Under the pieces are notes generated by a model. That model saw only the letters and a program-made list of their open reading frames with translations, did not search any database and was not told the origin of the DNA. 34,605 nucleotides of DNA, taken from Sporobacter termitidis (lineage in GTDB: Bacteria; Bacillota; Clostridia; Oscillospirales; Oscillospiraceae). Positions 26,485 to 33,637 of the stretch are shown one piece after another. Location of the stretch: NCBI GenBank assembly GCA_029267955.1, contig JAJUHI010000004.1:1-34605 (forward strand), given 5' to 3'. Each line of letters starts with the position of its first letter. Position 1 is the stretch's first letter. The position numbers and the translations under genes are program-made.

Positions 26485-26513
26485 AAAACCCGGGTCGCCT
26501 GACCCGGGTTTTT
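26485..26513 (+). terminator. Intrinsic terminator of the metF-corrinoid operon
   Basis: ACCCGGGTC/GACCCGGGT (26488-26496 with 26501-26509), extended by flanking A/T pairs, with a GCCT loop and a TTTTT tail. It starts 16 nt after the corrinoid protein stop. Confidence 0.9.
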
Positions 26514-26537
26514 CATTGCAGGGTCGCCCCTACGTAG

Positions 26538-26559
26538 GGCCCGCTGACCCCAGCGGGCC
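26538..26559. repeat. Palindromic element, REP-like, between convergent genes
   Basis: GGCCCGCTG/CAGCGGGCC (26538-26546 with 26551-26559, ACCC loop) next to CAGGGTCGCCCCTACG (26519-26534). The latter is the kind of GGGGCGACC-containing sequence I recall as a dispersed intergenic repeat in gut Clostridia. Only one copy is in this window, so repetition cannot be verified here. Confidence 0.45.
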
Positions 26560-26572
26560 GCATATAAATCTA

Positions 26573-26595
26573 CAACCCGGCCGGCGGCCGGGTTG
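26573..26595 (-). terminator. Hairpin at the 3' end of the AraC-family gene
   Basis: CAACCCGGCC/GGCCGGGTTG (26573-26582 with 26586-26595, GGC loop) begins 5 nt after the regulator stop on the minus strand and is followed there by TAGATTTATAT, a weak T-rich tail. Confidence 0.6.
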
Positions 26596-26600
26596 CGTCA

Positions 26601-27842
26601 TTATACGTCCTTGCCCGACACATCGCCGAAGTAGTTGTTGCGGAAACGCTTGGGCGAGACGCCGGTCTCTTTTTTAAACACCTTCGTGAAGTAGCTTTGG
26701 TCCTTAAAGCCGCACTGGCTGGAGATGATGGCCAGGCTCACGCCGTCCTCCAGGAGCATCTTCTTGCTCTTTTCCACCCGGACCTTCGTAATATACGCGG
26801 TGAGGCTCATGCCGGTCTCCTGCTTGAAGATGCTGGAGAGATACGACTTGCTCAGGTAGACCTCCTTGGCCAGGGAGTCTAATGTCAGCTTTTCAGCGCA
26901 GTTTTTCTTTATGTAGTTGGTGATCTTGAAGACCACGTCCGAGTGCTTGACCTGGGCCAGGTCAAAGGCCTGGACGATAAACCGGCGGACGATGTCCGAA
27001 ATCCAGAAGGCCAGCTGGTCCACGTCGCTGTAGGATTCAATCTGAAGGATAAAGTTCTCCGACAGCCGGAAGGTCTCCGTCGGGTCGGCGCCGGCCTCGA
27101 TGGTGGCCCGGGAGAGAATGACCAGGAGCTCCAACAGCCGCGCCTTGATGGCGTTGATGTCAAAATTGGAGTAGACGTAAATGTGCGCCAGCATCTCGTT
27201 GAGCATCTGCAGCGCTGAGTTCTTCTCCCCGCGCAAAACGGCAATCCGGAGGTCCTTCTCAAACTGCAGCAGCATGTCGGCGGACTTTTTGTCCACGTCC
27301 TCGTAATAGTCCTTGGCCACATAGATCTCCTTGAGGATCTTTTCCTGATCGTAGAGGAGGTTCTGCAGCTTCTGATGTTCCACGCCGGAGATGTGCGCGG
27401 CGACCACCGAGAGGATTTCCGATATGTGCTGGACCTTTTTTGTCGAATACTCGCTCAGTTGGGACACGGCCCACGCCATTCCCGGTTCCGGCAGGTCCGC
27501 CAGAACGTCCTGCGTCTCCCCCATGACAAAGGGCCCCAGCACCAGGCCGCCGGCTAGTGAGCCGGAGCTAGAAGAAATGGAGGCGGCGATGAAGGTGAGC
27601 CCCATCGGACAGTAATAGATGTACTTCCCGTTCCAGCGGTGCGCCTCATGGCAGCCGTACAGGTGCGTCTTCAGCTCGTCTTCCTTATAGGCGCAGTGGG
27701 CGCAGAAATTCTTCAGCTCGTCCTCATGTAAAAGACACGAGGGCGCGTTTTCCGGGACGTCCACGATTTTACACCCGATATCAAGCAGTTCTGAGAAGTG
27801 CTTCTGATATTTTTCACATTTTTCCTGAAGCTGCGGCGTCAT
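26601..27842 (-). CDS. AraC-family regulator with PocR sensory domain
   Basis: A 413-residue one-component regulator. Its N-terminal PocR domain (about 5-165) carries the cysteine set C36, C47-x2-C50, C64 and C78 in YYCPMGL. Its C-terminal AraC domain has two helix-turn-helix units (about 305-405), with LDSLAKEVYLSKSYLSSIFK and AIISSQCGFKDQSYFTKVFK. A helical middle region (about 165-300) links them. PocR domains are named for the Salmonella regulator of propanediol use and cobalamin synthesis, and are thought to bind small molecules. I choose the second ATG (27842): AAGGAGG lies only 2 nt before the first ATG (27848) but 8 nt before this one. Flanking corrinoid genes suggest that it controls methyl-corrinoid metabolism. 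Confidence 0.88.
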   Translation of the reverse strand: MTPQLQEKCEKYQKHFSELLDIGCKIVDVPENAPSCLLHEDELKNFCAHCAYKEDELKTHLYGCHEAHRWNGKYIYYCPMGLTFIAASISSSSGSLAGGLVLGPFVMGETQDVLADLPEPGMAWAVSQLSEYSTKKVQHISEILSVVAAHISGVEHQKLQNLLYDQEKILKEIYVAKDYYEDVDKKSADMLLQFEKDLRIAVLRGEKNSALQMLNEMLAHIYVYSNFDINAIKARLLELLVILSRATIEAGADPTETFRLSENFILQIESYSDVDQLAFWISDIVRRFIVQAFDLAQVKHSDVVFKITNYIKKNCAEKLTLDSLAKEVYLSKSYLSSIFKQETGMSLTAYITKVRVEKSKKMLLEDGVSLAIISSQCGFKDQSYFTKVFKKETGVSPKRFRNNYFGDVSGKDV

Positions 27843-27875
27843 CGGCATTTCCTCCTTCCCAGCGATTCAGATTTA

Positions 27876-27904
27876 AGAATAAAGAGGATTTCGGTTTTTG
27901 TCAA
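27876..27904 (-). promoter_or_regulatory. Candidate promoter of the PocR-AraC regulator gene
   Basis: Minus strand: perfect TTGACA (27904-27899), 17-nt spacer, TATTCT (27881-27876), about 34 nt before the chosen ATG at 27842. Confidence 0.65.
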
Positions 27905-27960
27905 CTTTTATGTTTTTCCTCGGCTGGGCGCCGCCGCCCGCGCATTAAAAATGCAGTCGC

Positions 27961-27990
27961 AAAACGTCGGGCGATCTGATATCGCCCGAC
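27961..27990 (-). terminator. Probable terminator of the second corrinoid protein gene
   Basis: GTCGGGCGAT/ATCGCCCGAC (27966-27975 with 27981-27990, CTGAT loop). On the minus strand it is followed by GTTTT and, ten bases later, ATTTTT. It lies 70 nt downstream of the corrinoid protein stop and upstream of the regulator promoter, separating the two transcripts. Confidence 0.65.
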
Positions 27991-28059
27991 ATGGTTGCGG
28001 TTGTAACTTAAACGGCGCCGCCGATCCGAAAGGCCCGTTTTGCGGCAGCAGATACGTTG

Positions 28060-28704
28060 TCATTTTCTTTTCCCGGCGCAGACGGCGTAAGCCACTTCCG
28101 CCGCTTCAACGGCGTCTTCGGTGTAGATATCCGCGCCGATATGGGCGCAAAAGCCCTGCGTGACCGGCGCGCCGCCAATCATGATTTTAACCTTGTCTCT
28201 GTAGTTGTGCGCGCTGAACACGTTGACAACGTGGCGCATTTCCTCCATTGTCGCCGTCAAAAGCGCCGAACAGCAGACGACATCGGCGTTGTTTTCAACG
28301 GCCGCCTGGTAAAACGCCTCCGCCGGCACGTCCACGCCCAGGTCAATAACCTTCAGGCCCTTGCTCTCCAGCATGATATGGACGATGTTCTTTCCGATAT
28401 CGTGCATGTCGCCCTTGACGGTGCCGAGCACGGCCACGCCGGTCGCGCCCTGCTCTTCTCCCTGGAGATAAGGCCGCAACACCTGCAGGCCCGCGTTGAT
28501 GGCCCGCGACGCCACAAGCACCTGGGGTACAAAGACCTCATCTGTCTTAAATTTCTCCGCGACGAGGCGCATGCCGCGCAGCAGGCCATCATCCATGATT
28601 ACCCGCGGCGGTATGTTTTCGTCCAGCGCCTGCAGGACGGTCTCCTTCACTTTGGACGCTCGACCCTTTTGTAGATAATCACTGATTCTCTCCAGCGTGG
28701 TCAT
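28060..28704 (-). CDS. Second corrinoid methyl carrier protein (orphan paralogue)
   Basis: A 214-residue paralogue of the carrier at 25828-26469, with the same layout: cap domain (1 to about 85, FKTDEVFVPQVLVASRAI), then a B12 domain with GD99MH101DIGKN, CSALLTATM and IGGAPVT. His101 falls at the same residue number as in the paralogue. The start is ATG 28704, set by GGGAGG 5 nt upstream; a longer frame to 28752 has no ribosome binding site and would cross the promoter -10. It has no methyltransferase gene beside it, so it may serve enzymes encoded elsewhere. It has its own strong promoter and a terminator. Confidence 0.94.
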   Translation of the reverse strand: MTTLERISDYLQKGRASKVKETVLQALDENIPPRVIMDDGLLRGMRLVAEKFKTDEVFVPQVLVASRAINAGLQVLRPYLQGEEQGATGVAVLGTVKGDMHDIGKNIVHIMLESKGLKVIDLGVDVPAEAFYQAAVENNADVVCCSALLTATMEEMRHVVNVFSAHNYRDKVKIMIGGAPVTQGFCAHIGADIYTEDAVEAAEVAYAVCAGKRK

Positions 28705-28730
28705 GTGATCCTCCCCGCGCCATTTGCTTG

Positions 28731-28759
28731 ATTTTAACATTAATTTCAGCATTTTTCAA
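28731..28759 (-). promoter_or_regulatory. Strong candidate promoter of the second corrinoid protein gene
   Basis: Minus strand: TTGAAA (28759-28754), 17-nt spacer, TAAAAT (28736-28731), with TG one base before the -10 (extended -10). Both hexamers match the consensus at five of six positions, and it sits 27 nt before the ATG. Confidence 0.75.
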
Positions 28760-28940
28760 CGAAAACATCGTTTGGGTATCCAATACGCGGCGGACTTTGG
28801 GTTATCTTGCCGCGGGTTCGGCTTCCATGCATGTTGACGATATTAGGTATCCTGCTACGTATGTATATCGGCTATTTTGACGAATGCTTCAGGATAAATT
28901 ATGCAGATTTGCCAATATAGCAATGTTTACAGTTTGTTCA

Positions 28941-28969
28941 TTGACTTTAATGCACAAACCGGTCATACT
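28941..28969 (+). promoter_or_regulatory. Candidate promoter of the DUF4430 / ABC transporter genes
   Basis: TTGACT (28941-28946), 17-nt spacer, CATACT (28964-28969). The -35 is good, the -10 moderate. The palindrome at 28993-29002 would lie just downstream of the transcription start. Confidence 0.5.
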
Positions 28970-28992
28970 TAGGACACTATTTTTTGGCTATT

Positions 28993-29002
28993 GGGTATAC
29001 CC
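28993..29002. promoter_or_regulatory. Perfect 10-bp palindrome, possible operator
   Basis: GGGTATACCC lies between the proposed promoter and the AGGAGG of the DUF4430 protein gene. Its left half, with two preceding T, repeats at 28772-28779 beside the divergent promoter. Confidence 0.4.
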
Positions 29003-29037
29003 GATTGCCAGATTATTCAAGTGTAGGAGGAGACCAA

Positions 29038-30567
29038 ATGAAAAAGGCACTCGCGTTTGTCATTGCCCTGGTCTTACTTGCGGCAATGACGCCCCTTGCG
29101 CTGGCGGTGGACGCGACAGTCACCGTCAGTGTCAGCGTAGACGGTCAGCTTGTCGTCGCCGCGCAACCTGTGACAGTCAGCGACCTGACCGTAAACGGCG
29201 TTTTGAAGGCAGCCCACACCGCGTATTATTCCGGCGGAGAAAGCGGCTACAGCGCCGAAATTGACCCCATTTGGAACATGTACATGATCAAAAAGACATG
29301 GGGCATCACAGCCACACCCTACGTCATCGTCAACGGCGCGCCGCTGGGCTCGGCAAGCCTCCAGGCCACTGCGGATGTGGCGCCTGTCAAGGCCGGCGAC
29401 AATATTATTGTTTCCATATCCAGCGACCCAACCAAAACCGCCCGGGCAATTGCGCTCACGGCCGACGTGGCCGACGGCAGCGCAACTGTCACCGCCACGG
29501 AATGGGTCCTGGATTTTACTACGTTCACCTATAAGTCCTCACCCTGCGCCAACGCCAAGGTGATCGACCCCGCCACGGGCGCTGAGCTGGGCACAACCGA
29601 CGCTCAGGGCGCCGTTGTCGTCAACGCTTCTGGGATCGCGGCCATCGAGGGCCTGGCGGCGATTCCCGTTGACGGGTCCTCCGCTTCCACCTCAGCCGCC
29701 GCGCCGGCCCCCGCCGCTCCCGCTGCCGCCGCCCCGGCCGCGCCCGCAGCGCCCGCAGAGACCTCCGAAGAAGGCGTTACCGTTTACTTCACCGTCTGTC
29801 TGGACGGCGTTCTCCAGGTTGCGGCGCAGCCGGTTACGGTACATACCCTCAACGGCGACGCCGTTTTAAGGGCCGGGCACGCCAAGTACTACTCCGGCGG
29901 CGAAGCCGGTTATACCGCCGCCATAGATCCCATGTTCAACATGTATCTGATCCAGAGGGTCTGGGGCGTTCAGACAATCCCCACCTTTATCCTCAACGGC
30001 TATCCCCTGGGCACCGGCGACAACAAGGCGTATATCACCGTTGACTCAATCCCGGTGAAGGAAGGCGACAACGTCGTTATCGTCATCTCCACCCTCGTCG
30101 GCACCGCCCCCATCCCCAACGTGGCTTTGACAAGAGGCGACGACGGCACCGTCAAAGCGACCAACTGGACGTTTGACCCCACCACCTATACCTACAGCGA
30201 CACCCCCTATGCCAATGCCGATATCGTCGACGCACAGTCGGGCGAAGTGCTTGGCACCACCGACGCTCTCGGCAGGGCCAAGCTGAAAAGCGAGCCCGCC
30301 TCCGGCGTTATCGCCATTGCCGGCCTCACCGCTCTTGCGGTGGGCGGCGATATACAGCCCTTTACCCCCATTTCCGACAAGTACACACCTCCCGCCCGCG
30401 ATTACTCTGTTTTCGGCGGCCCGGACGGCAGACAGCTGCTCTGGATAGTCATATTCGGCGTTGGCGGAGCCATCCCCCTGGGCGCGATTGTCCTGCATGC
30501 GCAGCGCAAGGAGCTGAAAAACTACGGCGTAAAATTCGTGGACCCTGTCGTCGGCAAGAAGAAATAA
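29038..30567 (+). CDS. Secreted, membrane-anchored protein with two DUF4430-like repeats
   Basis: A 509-residue exported protein. The start is ATG 29038, set by AGGAGG at 29025-29030. A signal peptide (1-23, cleavage after ALA) leads to two similar halves of about 190 residues (about 24-205 and 237-435) joined by an Ala/Pro linker. Each half has 'DG.L.VAAQPVTV', 'YYSGGE.GY.A.IDP..NMY.I...WG', 'NG.PLG' and 'PVK.GDN', then a smaller beta domain ending in LGTTDA.G. The NG...GD pattern resembles DUF4430, a domain also found in the vitamin B12 binders transcobalamin and intrinsic factor. A C-terminal membrane helix (about 467-487) and a Lys-rich tail anchor it. The ABC transporter gene follows after 53 nt, suggesting a ligand-capture role. 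DUF4430 membership needs a profile search. Confidence 0.75.
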   Translation: MKKALAFVIALVLLAAMTPLALAVDATVTVSVSVDGQLVVAAQPVTVSDLTVNGVLKAAHTAYYSGGESGYSAEIDPIWNMYMIKKTWGITATPYVIVNGAPLGSASLQATADVAPVKAGDNIIVSISSDPTKTARAIALTADVADGSATVTATEWVLDFTTFTYKSSPCANAKVIDPATGAELGTTDAQGAVVVNASGIAAIEGLAAIPVDGSSASTSAAAPAPAAPAAAAPAAPAAPAETSEEGVTVYFTVCLDGVLQVAAQPVTVHTLNGDAVLRAGHAKYYSGGEAGYTAAIDPMFNMYLIQRVWGVQTIPTFILNGYPLGTGDNKAYITVDSIPVKEGDNVVIVISTLVGTAPIPNVALTRGDDGTVKATNWTFDPTTYTYSDTPYANADIVDAQSGEVLGTTDALGRAKLKSEPASGVIAIAGLTALAVGGDIQPFTPISDKYTPPARDYSVFGGPDGRQLLWIVIFGVGGAIPLGAIVLHAQRKELKNYGVKFVDPVVGKKK

Positions 30568-30620
30568 ATGGCCGGCTGTCAACCTGACATTATCATTATT
30601 GGGAGGTTATCATAAAGGGT

Positions 30621-32387
30621 ATGAAAAAGCAAAAATTAAGCGAGGTCCTCAAACGGATATGGAAGATGGCCGCGCCGTACTGGACCCAATCCAACGAAAA
30701 ATGGGGAAGCCTCGCGCTTCTAATTGTCAATATCGGCGTTATGGTGCTCAGCAACTTCGCCGGCGTCCGCTTTGTCGTCTGGCAAAGAGACTGGATCAAT
30801 GCCTTTAACAACTATGACGTAGAGGCCTGGAAGCAGAATATTTACGTCTTTCTGCTCATCGGCGCGGCAATGACCTTTACCGGCTCCTTTAATGTCTATA
30901 TTACCGAATGGATTAAAATCCGGTGGCGCCGGTGGCTGACCGCCCGTTATCTCGTCTTTTGGATGGACAACAGCAACCATTACCGGATGCAGCTGACCGG
31001 CAACGAGACCGACAACCCCGATCAGCGTATTCAAGAGGATATCAGGCTGTTTATCGACAACACCTGGACGTACACCTTCTCCCTGGCGCAGAACCTTCTG
31101 TCTCTCGGTACATACCTGGTGATGCTCTGGAACCTCTCCGCCTCCATCCCCCTCATTTTCGGCGGCGTCGACTACTCCTTCCCCGGATACTTTATTGTCA
31201 TCGCCTTCATATGGATTGCAATTACCACAACCATCACCCATAAGATCGGTAAACCTTTGGCCCGGCTCAACTTCAGCCAACAGATGTACGACGGTAACTT
31301 CCGCTTCGCTTTGGGACGTGTCCGGGAGAGTTCCGAGCAGATTGCCCTCTTAAAGGGCGAAGAGGTGGAGCATACCCGCCTGATGACCATCTTCGGCGAC
31401 GCGGTGGCCAACACCTTCCGCCTGATGGGCAGGGGCATGCGCGTGGGTATCACAACCTCGCTGCTCAACTACGGCGACGCCATGATGTACACCCTGCTGC
31501 TGGGGCCCTCCTACTTCTATTACGGCGCCATCCCCGGCTACGGTACGCTAAATCAGATCGCCACCGCCTACCTGAACGTCACCACCGGCCTGAAGTGGTT
31601 CCAGAACTCCTATGTGGGTCTGTCCACCTATGTCGCCGTTATCGACCGTCTCTACGCCTTTAACGACAACTACGAGAAAACGCAAAAGATCTCGGCCGAA
31701 TCCGAGCTGCAGATCACGGAAGCCAATCAGGATGAGATTGAAATCCGGAATCTGGACGTCTATCTGCCCACCGGCGCGCTGCAGATCAGCGCGGATAACC
31801 TGGTGATCCGGAAGGGCGAAAAGATTCTGATCAAGGGCAGAACGGGCGCCGGCAAGACGACGCTGTTCCGCGTCATGGCCGGTATCTGGCCCTTCGGCAA
31901 GGGCAACATTGTCCTCCCGAAAGACAAGCGCGTCATCGTCCTGCCGCAGAAGCCCTACTTCCCCATCGGCACCCTCATCGAAGCCGTCAGCTATCCCGCC
32001 CCCGCCGGCACCTATTCCCGGGAGGACATCCAGAAGGCGCTGGCCGATGTGGGCCTGCACATGCTGGTGGGCAGGCTGGACGAGGTTGGCCACTGGAACA
32101 TGATGCTCTCCGGCGGTGAACAGCAGCGCCTGGGCATCGCCCGCGCCATTCTCTATCAGCCGGAATACCTGTTCTTTGACGAAGCCACGGCCTCCATGGA
32201 CGAACCCTCCGAGCTGGAGCTTTACAACATGCTCCTCGACAGGATGAAGGACACCACCATCGTTTCCATCGGCCACCGGACGTCTCTGGAGCAGTTCCAC
32301 AAGCGGCTGATTGTCGCCGAGGCGCAGCCCGGCGGCGCGTACCGGTTTGTGGACCGGACCGGCACCCACGTCGGCATGGACTTTTAG
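30621..32387 (+). CDS. ABC transporter, fused permease and ATPase, ABCD4/Rv1819c/SbmA type
   Basis: A 588-residue half-transporter. Residues 1 to about 330 are a membrane domain with about six segments and the NPDQRIQEDIRLF motif typical of the ABC_membrane_2/SbmA_BacA group. The C-terminal ATPase has an intact Walker A (G406-RTGAGKT), signature L496SGGEQQR, Walker B ending in D520-E521 and switch H552. Characterised relatives with this layout include mycobacterial Rv1819c (cobalamin and hydrophilic solutes) and lysosomal ABCD4 (cobalamin); SbmA/BacA import peptides but lack the ATPase. It follows the anchored DUF4430-like protein and lies near corrinoid protein genes, so cobamide import is a reasonable hypothesis. 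The substrate is not shown by sequence. GGGAGG and AAAGGG precede ATG 30621. Confidence 0.88.
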   Translation: MKKQKLSEVLKRIWKMAAPYWTQSNEKWGSLALLIVNIGVMVLSNFAGVRFVVWQRDWINAFNNYDVEAWKQNIYVFLLIGAAMTFTGSFNVYITEWIKIRWRRWLTARYLVFWMDNSNHYRMQLTGNETDNPDQRIQEDIRLFIDNTWTYTFSLAQNLLSLGTYLVMLWNLSASIPLIFGGVDYSFPGYFIVIAFIWIAITTTITHKIGKPLARLNFSQQMYDGNFRFALGRVRESSEQIALLKGEEVEHTRLMTIFGDAVANTFRLMGRGMRVGITTSLLNYGDAMMYTLLLGPSYFYYGAIPGYGTLNQIATAYLNVTTGLKWFQNSYVGLSTYVAVIDRLYAFNDNYEKTQKISAESELQITEANQDEIEIRNLDVYLPTGALQISADNLVIRKGEKILIKGRTGAGKTTLFRVMAGIWPFGKGNIVLPKDKRVIVLPQKPYFPIGTLIEAVSYPAPAGTYSREDIQKALADVGLHMLVGRLDEVGHWNMMLSGGEQQRLGIARAILYQPEYLFFDEATASMDEPSELELYNMLLDRMKDTTIVSIGHRTSLEQFHKRLIVAEAQPGGAYRFVDRTGTHVGMDF

Positions 32388-32411
32388 TTAGTATAACAAG
32401 CGCTATAACGA

Positions 32412-32440
32412 AGAAGCCCGGACATCCCGGGCTTCTATTC
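32412..32440. terminator. Bidirectional terminator between ABC transporter and rpoD
   Basis: AGAAGCCCGG/CCGGGCTTCT (32412-32421 with 32427-32436, ACATC loop) followed by ATTCTTT on the plus strand. It lies between the convergent stops at 32387 and 32453. Confidence 0.8.
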
Positions 32441-32452
32441 TTTGCTCTGTAT

Positions 32453-33619
32453 TCAGTTCAAAAAATCCTTGAGCTTTTTGCTGCGGCTGGGGTGGCGGAG
32501 CTTGCGGAGGGCCTTGGCTTCGATCTGGCGGATGCGTTCGCGGGTGACGTTAAACTCCTTGCCGACCTCCTCCAGGGTACGGGTGCGGCCGTCCTCAATG
32601 CCGAAGCGGAGCCGCAGGACCTTCTCTTCCCTGGGGGTCAGCGTCCCCAGCACCTCGGACAGCTGTTCCTTCAGGAGCGTAAAGGACGCGGCTTCCGCCG
32701 GCTCCGAGGCGTCCTCGTCGGGGATGAAGTCGCCCAGGTGGCTGTCCTCCTCCTCGCCGATGGGCGTCTCCAGGGAGACCGGCTCCTGTGCGATTTTCAG
32801 GATCTCGCGCACCTTTTCCACCGGCATGCCCATGTCCTCGGCGATCTCCTCCGGCGTCGGGTCGTGCCCCAATTCCTGCAGCAGCTGGCGGGAGATGCGC
32901 ATGACCTTGTTGATGGTCTCCACCATGTGGACAGGGATGCGGATTGTCCTGGCCTGGTCGGCGATGGCCCGGGTGATAGCCTGCCGAATCCACCAGGTGG
33001 CGTATGTTGAAAACTTGTAGCCCTTGGAGTAATCAAACTTCTCCACGGCCTTGATAAGGCCCAGATTGCCCTCCTGAATCAGGTCCAAAAAGAGCATGCC
33101 GCGCCCCACATAGCGTTTGGCGATGCTGACCACCAGACGGAGGTTGGCCTCCGCCATGCGCTTTTTGGCCTCCTTGTCCCCTTCGGCCATTTTCATGGCC
33201 AGCTCGACTTCCTCTTCGGGCGTCAGCAGGTTGACCTTGCCGATTTCCTTCAGGTACATGCGGACGGGGTCGTCGACGCTGAAGTTGTCGACCAGGGACT
33301 CCGGGTCGATGAGCTCATCCTCGTTGAGGTTTTCAATCTCCTGGAGCTCTTCGATATCCGGCGCGATATCGTCCACCGGCAGGAAAGCCGAATCGTCGCT
33401 GTCGATGGTGTCGATGTTGTAGTTTTCAAGGGTATCATAAAAACGGTCGATCTGCTCCGGCTCCAGGTTCATATCCTCCAGCACTTCGAGGAGGTCCTTC
33501 GAGCTGAGCCGTCCGCGTTTTCTGCCTTCTTCAATCAATGCGGAAAGCCGTTCTTCCGTGTACTGCTCCTTTGTCTTCTCCTGGTTCTCTTCTTCCCGCG
33601 TCTTTTTTTTCTGTTCCAT
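32453..33619 (-). CDS. rpoD: RNA polymerase primary sigma factor (RpoD/SigA)
   Basis: The housekeeping sigma factor, 388 residues from ATG 33619. That start has GGAGG 8 nt upstream; an in-frame TTG at 33634 overlaps this site and is rejected. After a charged leader, region 1.1 (about 25-75) and an acidic stretch come region 1.2 ([11 protein letters not shown]), region 2 ([49 protein letters not shown]), region 3 and region 4 with the -35-binding helix-turn-helix ([19 protein letters not shown]) near the C-terminus. The gene follows dnaG after 18 nt, the classic dnaG-rpoD pairing. Confidence 0.97.
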   Translation of the reverse strand: MEQKKKTREEENQEKTKEQYTEERLSALIEEGRKRGRLSSKDLLEVLEDMNLEPEQIDRFYDTLENYNIDTIDSDDSAFLPVDDIAPDIEELQEIENLNEDELIDPESLVDNFSVDDPVRMYLKEIGKVNLLTPEEEVELAMKMAEGDKEAKKRMAEANLRLVVSIAKRYVGRGMLFLDLIQEGNLGLIKAVEKFDYSKGYKFSTYATWWIRQAITRAIADQARTIRIPVHMVETINKVMRISRQLLQELGHDPTPEEIAEDMGMPVEKVREILKIAQEPVSLETPIGEEEDSHLGDFIPDEDASEPAEAASFTLLKEQLSEVLGTLTPREEKVLRLRFGIEDGRTRTLEEVGKEFNVTRERIRQIEAKALRKLRHPSRSKKLKDFLN

Positions 33620-33637
33620 TTCTTTATCCTCCAACCC

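Larger units (their letters stand above)
28705..29037. other. Divergent regulatory region, corrinoid protein / DUF4430 protein
   Basis: A 333-bp AT-rich region with divergent promoters and no gene. It contains TTGGGTAT twice (28772-28779 and 28991-28998), each embedded in an inverted repeat: TTGG-GTAT-CCAA at 28772-28783 and GGGTATACCC at 28993-29002. I looked for a B12 riboswitch box and saw none. These repeats are candidates for binding by a shared regulator. Confidence 0.5.

Noticed and set aside
28753-29037. Cobalamin riboswitch upstream of the DUF4430 / ABC transporter genes
   Set aside because: Searched because of the B12 hypothesis, but no B12-box-like conserved sequence or matching stem arrangement was seen.
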